Source: JAGTVB01 sp964624765 (GTDB taxonomy: Bacteria > Pseudomonadota > Gammaproteobacteria > HK1). Taken from it: a DNA stretch of 7,320 bases. Shown here one piece after another: positions 6,273-7,320 of this stretch (the stretch's first letter is position 1; the number at the start of each line of letters is the position of its first letter). Location of the stretch: the NCBI GenBank assembly GCA_964624765.1, contig CAZUZO010000150.1, forward strand, positions 1 to 7,320. The letters run 5' to 3'. Made by a program: the position numbers and the translations under genes. Below the pieces are notes generated by a model. It worked only from the letters and a program-made list of their open reading frames with translations, was not told the DNA's origin and did not search any database.

Positions 6273-7274
6273 TCACACACCGAGGTCGTCAAGAGGGCTG
6301 GCAACGCCATGGCCGCCTTGCTGCAGGATGTGGGTGTAGATCAGGGTGGTGGCCAGATCGTTATGTCCCAACAGGGCTTGAATCGTGCGGATGTCAGTGC
6401 CGCGCTGGAGCAGGTGGGTGGCAAAGGAATGGCGAAACGTATGGGCGCTGATACGCTTGGTCAAACCCACGCGGCGCACAGCGGCCTTGATCGCCTTGTT
6501 GATCACGCTGGGGTCAACATGATGGCGGCGTATGGCTCCGCCGCGGGGGTCGGTTGAGAGATCACGCGCCGGGAACACATACTGCCAGCCCCATTCCGTA
6601 CCGGCGTGCGGGTATTTTCGGGCAAGGGCGTGGGGAAGAAACACTTCGCCCGCACCCCGAGCCAGATCCTGCTGGTGCAAGGTTTTGGTTCGCGCCAGAT
6701 GGGTTTGCAGCAGCGGCGTCACGCTGCCAGGAAAGGTTGTAATGCGATCTTTTCCGCCTTTCCCGGCGCGGACAGTGAGTTGCTTCATTTGGAAGTCGAT
6801 ATCCTGGACCCGAAGGCGGACGGCCTCCGTGATGCGCAGGCCGCTGCCGTATAAAAGCTTTACAACCAGGTGCGGAGTGCCGACCAAAAGGGAGATGATG
6901 GAGGCCACCTCTTCGCGCGTCATCACAACGGGGACATGGACTTTCTTGTCTGCGCGCACGGCGTCGATCGGTGCTTCCATAGCTTGACGCAGCACGCGCT
7001 TGTAGAGGAAAACAAGCGCGTTCATGGCTTGGTTTTGCGTGGCTGTGGCCACCTTGCCTTCCACGGCCAGATGCGTCAGGAACGATTCGATCTTGGGCTC
7101 GGCCGGTAAGAGGTCCTCGCGGGAGCGCATGCGGTGAAAACGGATGAAGCGAACGATCCAGTCCACATAGGACCGTTCGGTGTGAATTGAGTAGTGATGA
7201 AGACGAAGATACTGTCGGACTTCATCGAGTATTTTGGGTGGGTTTGAATCTTCACTCGAAAGGGAACCCGGCAT
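6273..7274 (-). CDS. intI: Integron integrase (tyrosine recombinase)
   Basis: IntI catalyses site-specific recombination between attI and folded attC sites, capturing and shuffling gene cassettes. The 333-residue protein has an N-terminal SAM-like DNA-binding region (about 12-110) and a C-terminal catalytic domain. The catalytic set is complete: R147 (GSGLRITEA), K172 (AGKGGKDR), H278 and R281 (HTFRHSFATH), H304 (LLGHNDLATT) and nucleophile Y313 (IYTH). These fall one residue off the IntI1 positions. The integron-specific extra segment that separates IntI from XerC/XerD is present at about 213-253 (KYPHAGTEWGWQYVFPA, then RRHHV). I chose the ATG at 7274, nine bases after GGAGG; a TTG eight codons earlier precedes that site. 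No frameshift is seen, so it should be active. It is probably a chromosomal, sedentary-type integrase rather than class 1. SOS (LexA) control is common for intI, but the promoter is cut off by the window edge. Confidence 0.95.
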   Translation of the reverse strand: MPGSLSSEDSNPPKILDEVRQYLRLHHYSIHTERSYVDWIVRFIRFHRMRSREDLLPAEPKIESFLTHLAVEGKVATATQNQAMNALVFLYKRVLRQAMEAPIDAVRADKKVHVPVVMTREEVASIISLLVGTPHLVVKLLYGSGLRITEAVRLRVQDIDFQMKQLTVRAGKGGKDRITTFPGSVTPLLQTHLARTKTLHQQDLARGAGEVFLPHALARKYPHAGTEWGWQYVFPARDLSTDPRGGAIRRHHVDPSVINKAIKAAVRRVGLTKRISAHTFRHSFATHLLQRGTDIRTIQALLGHNDLATTLIYTHILQQGGHGVASPLDDLGV

Positions 7275-7320
7275 GCTCCTTCCCCTCCAGGCTTTCAACG
7301 GTGACTGGCTAGTAACACAC

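Noticed and set aside
5842..6557. Overlapping plus-strand frames (5842-6207 and 6000-6557) and a minus-strand frame (5987-6310)
   Set aside because: They overlap each other on opposite strands, run into intI antisense, and encode low-complexity Arg/Pro/Ser-rich products; low stop density in GC-rich DNA explains them.
7275..7320. attI site or LexA box upstream of intI
   Set aside because: Only 46 bases are visible; no GTTRRRY core facing the array and no CTGT-N8-ACAG box is present in them.
1..7320. tRNA, rRNA, CRISPR array, riboswitch or insertion sequence
   Set aside because: No tRNA cloverleaf, no regularly spaced repeats, no known riboswitch core and no transposase motif were seen on reading both strands; a covariance-model scan was not possible here.

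Overview
This is a GC-rich bacterial chromosomal window. The proteins look proteobacterial, probably gammaproteobacterial: the lactate dehydrogenase relic and the glycogen phosphorylase resemble E. coli-type enzymes, and an integron integrase is present. No ribosomal or other marker gene is present, so a closer assignment (for example a sulfur oxidiser or phototroph storing glycogen) would be a guess. All four recognisable genes lie on the minus strand, so they are read from right to left. The plus strand carries no convincing large gene.

Layout from left to right. Positions 1-360 hold no recognisable gene but contain an AT-rich 32-bp dyad at 293-324. A cation/calcium antiporter of the CaCA (Na_Ca_ex) family covers 361-1368. 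A 424-bp gap follows, with a clear Rho-independent terminator at 1576-1611 for the next gene upstream. That gene is glycogen phosphorylase, 1793-4282. A 373-bp gap separates it from a broken fermentative D-lactate dehydrogenase gene (ldhA, 4656-5289), which has lost its middle (NAD-binding and catalytic part) by an out-of-frame internal deletion. A gap of about 980 bp (5290-6272) has no recognisable gene but holds a strong nested inverted repeat (5752-5886), a small hairpin, a possible 35-residue membrane peptide and a weak attC-like half-site. An intact integron integrase (IntI), 6273-7274, is transcribed leftward and starts near the right edge.

How the parts relate. GlgP degrades storage glycogen to glucose-1-phosphate for glycolysis. 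LdhA would have been the fermentative outlet for the resulting pyruvate and NADH, so the pair once made sense as neighbours. With ldhA dead, another pathway must reoxidise NADH or the organism does not ferment to lactate. The antiporter appears independently expressed. IntI marks the edge of an integron. In the usual arrangement attI and the cassette array lie upstream of intI, which here means to the right of position 7320 and out of view.

The two observations that stand out are the precise reconstruction of both ends of the deleted ldhA and the complete IntI with all catalytic residues. I found no evidence of a previously undescribed system inside this window. The best leads for something new are the structured gap between ldhA and intI and the unseen cassettes to the right.
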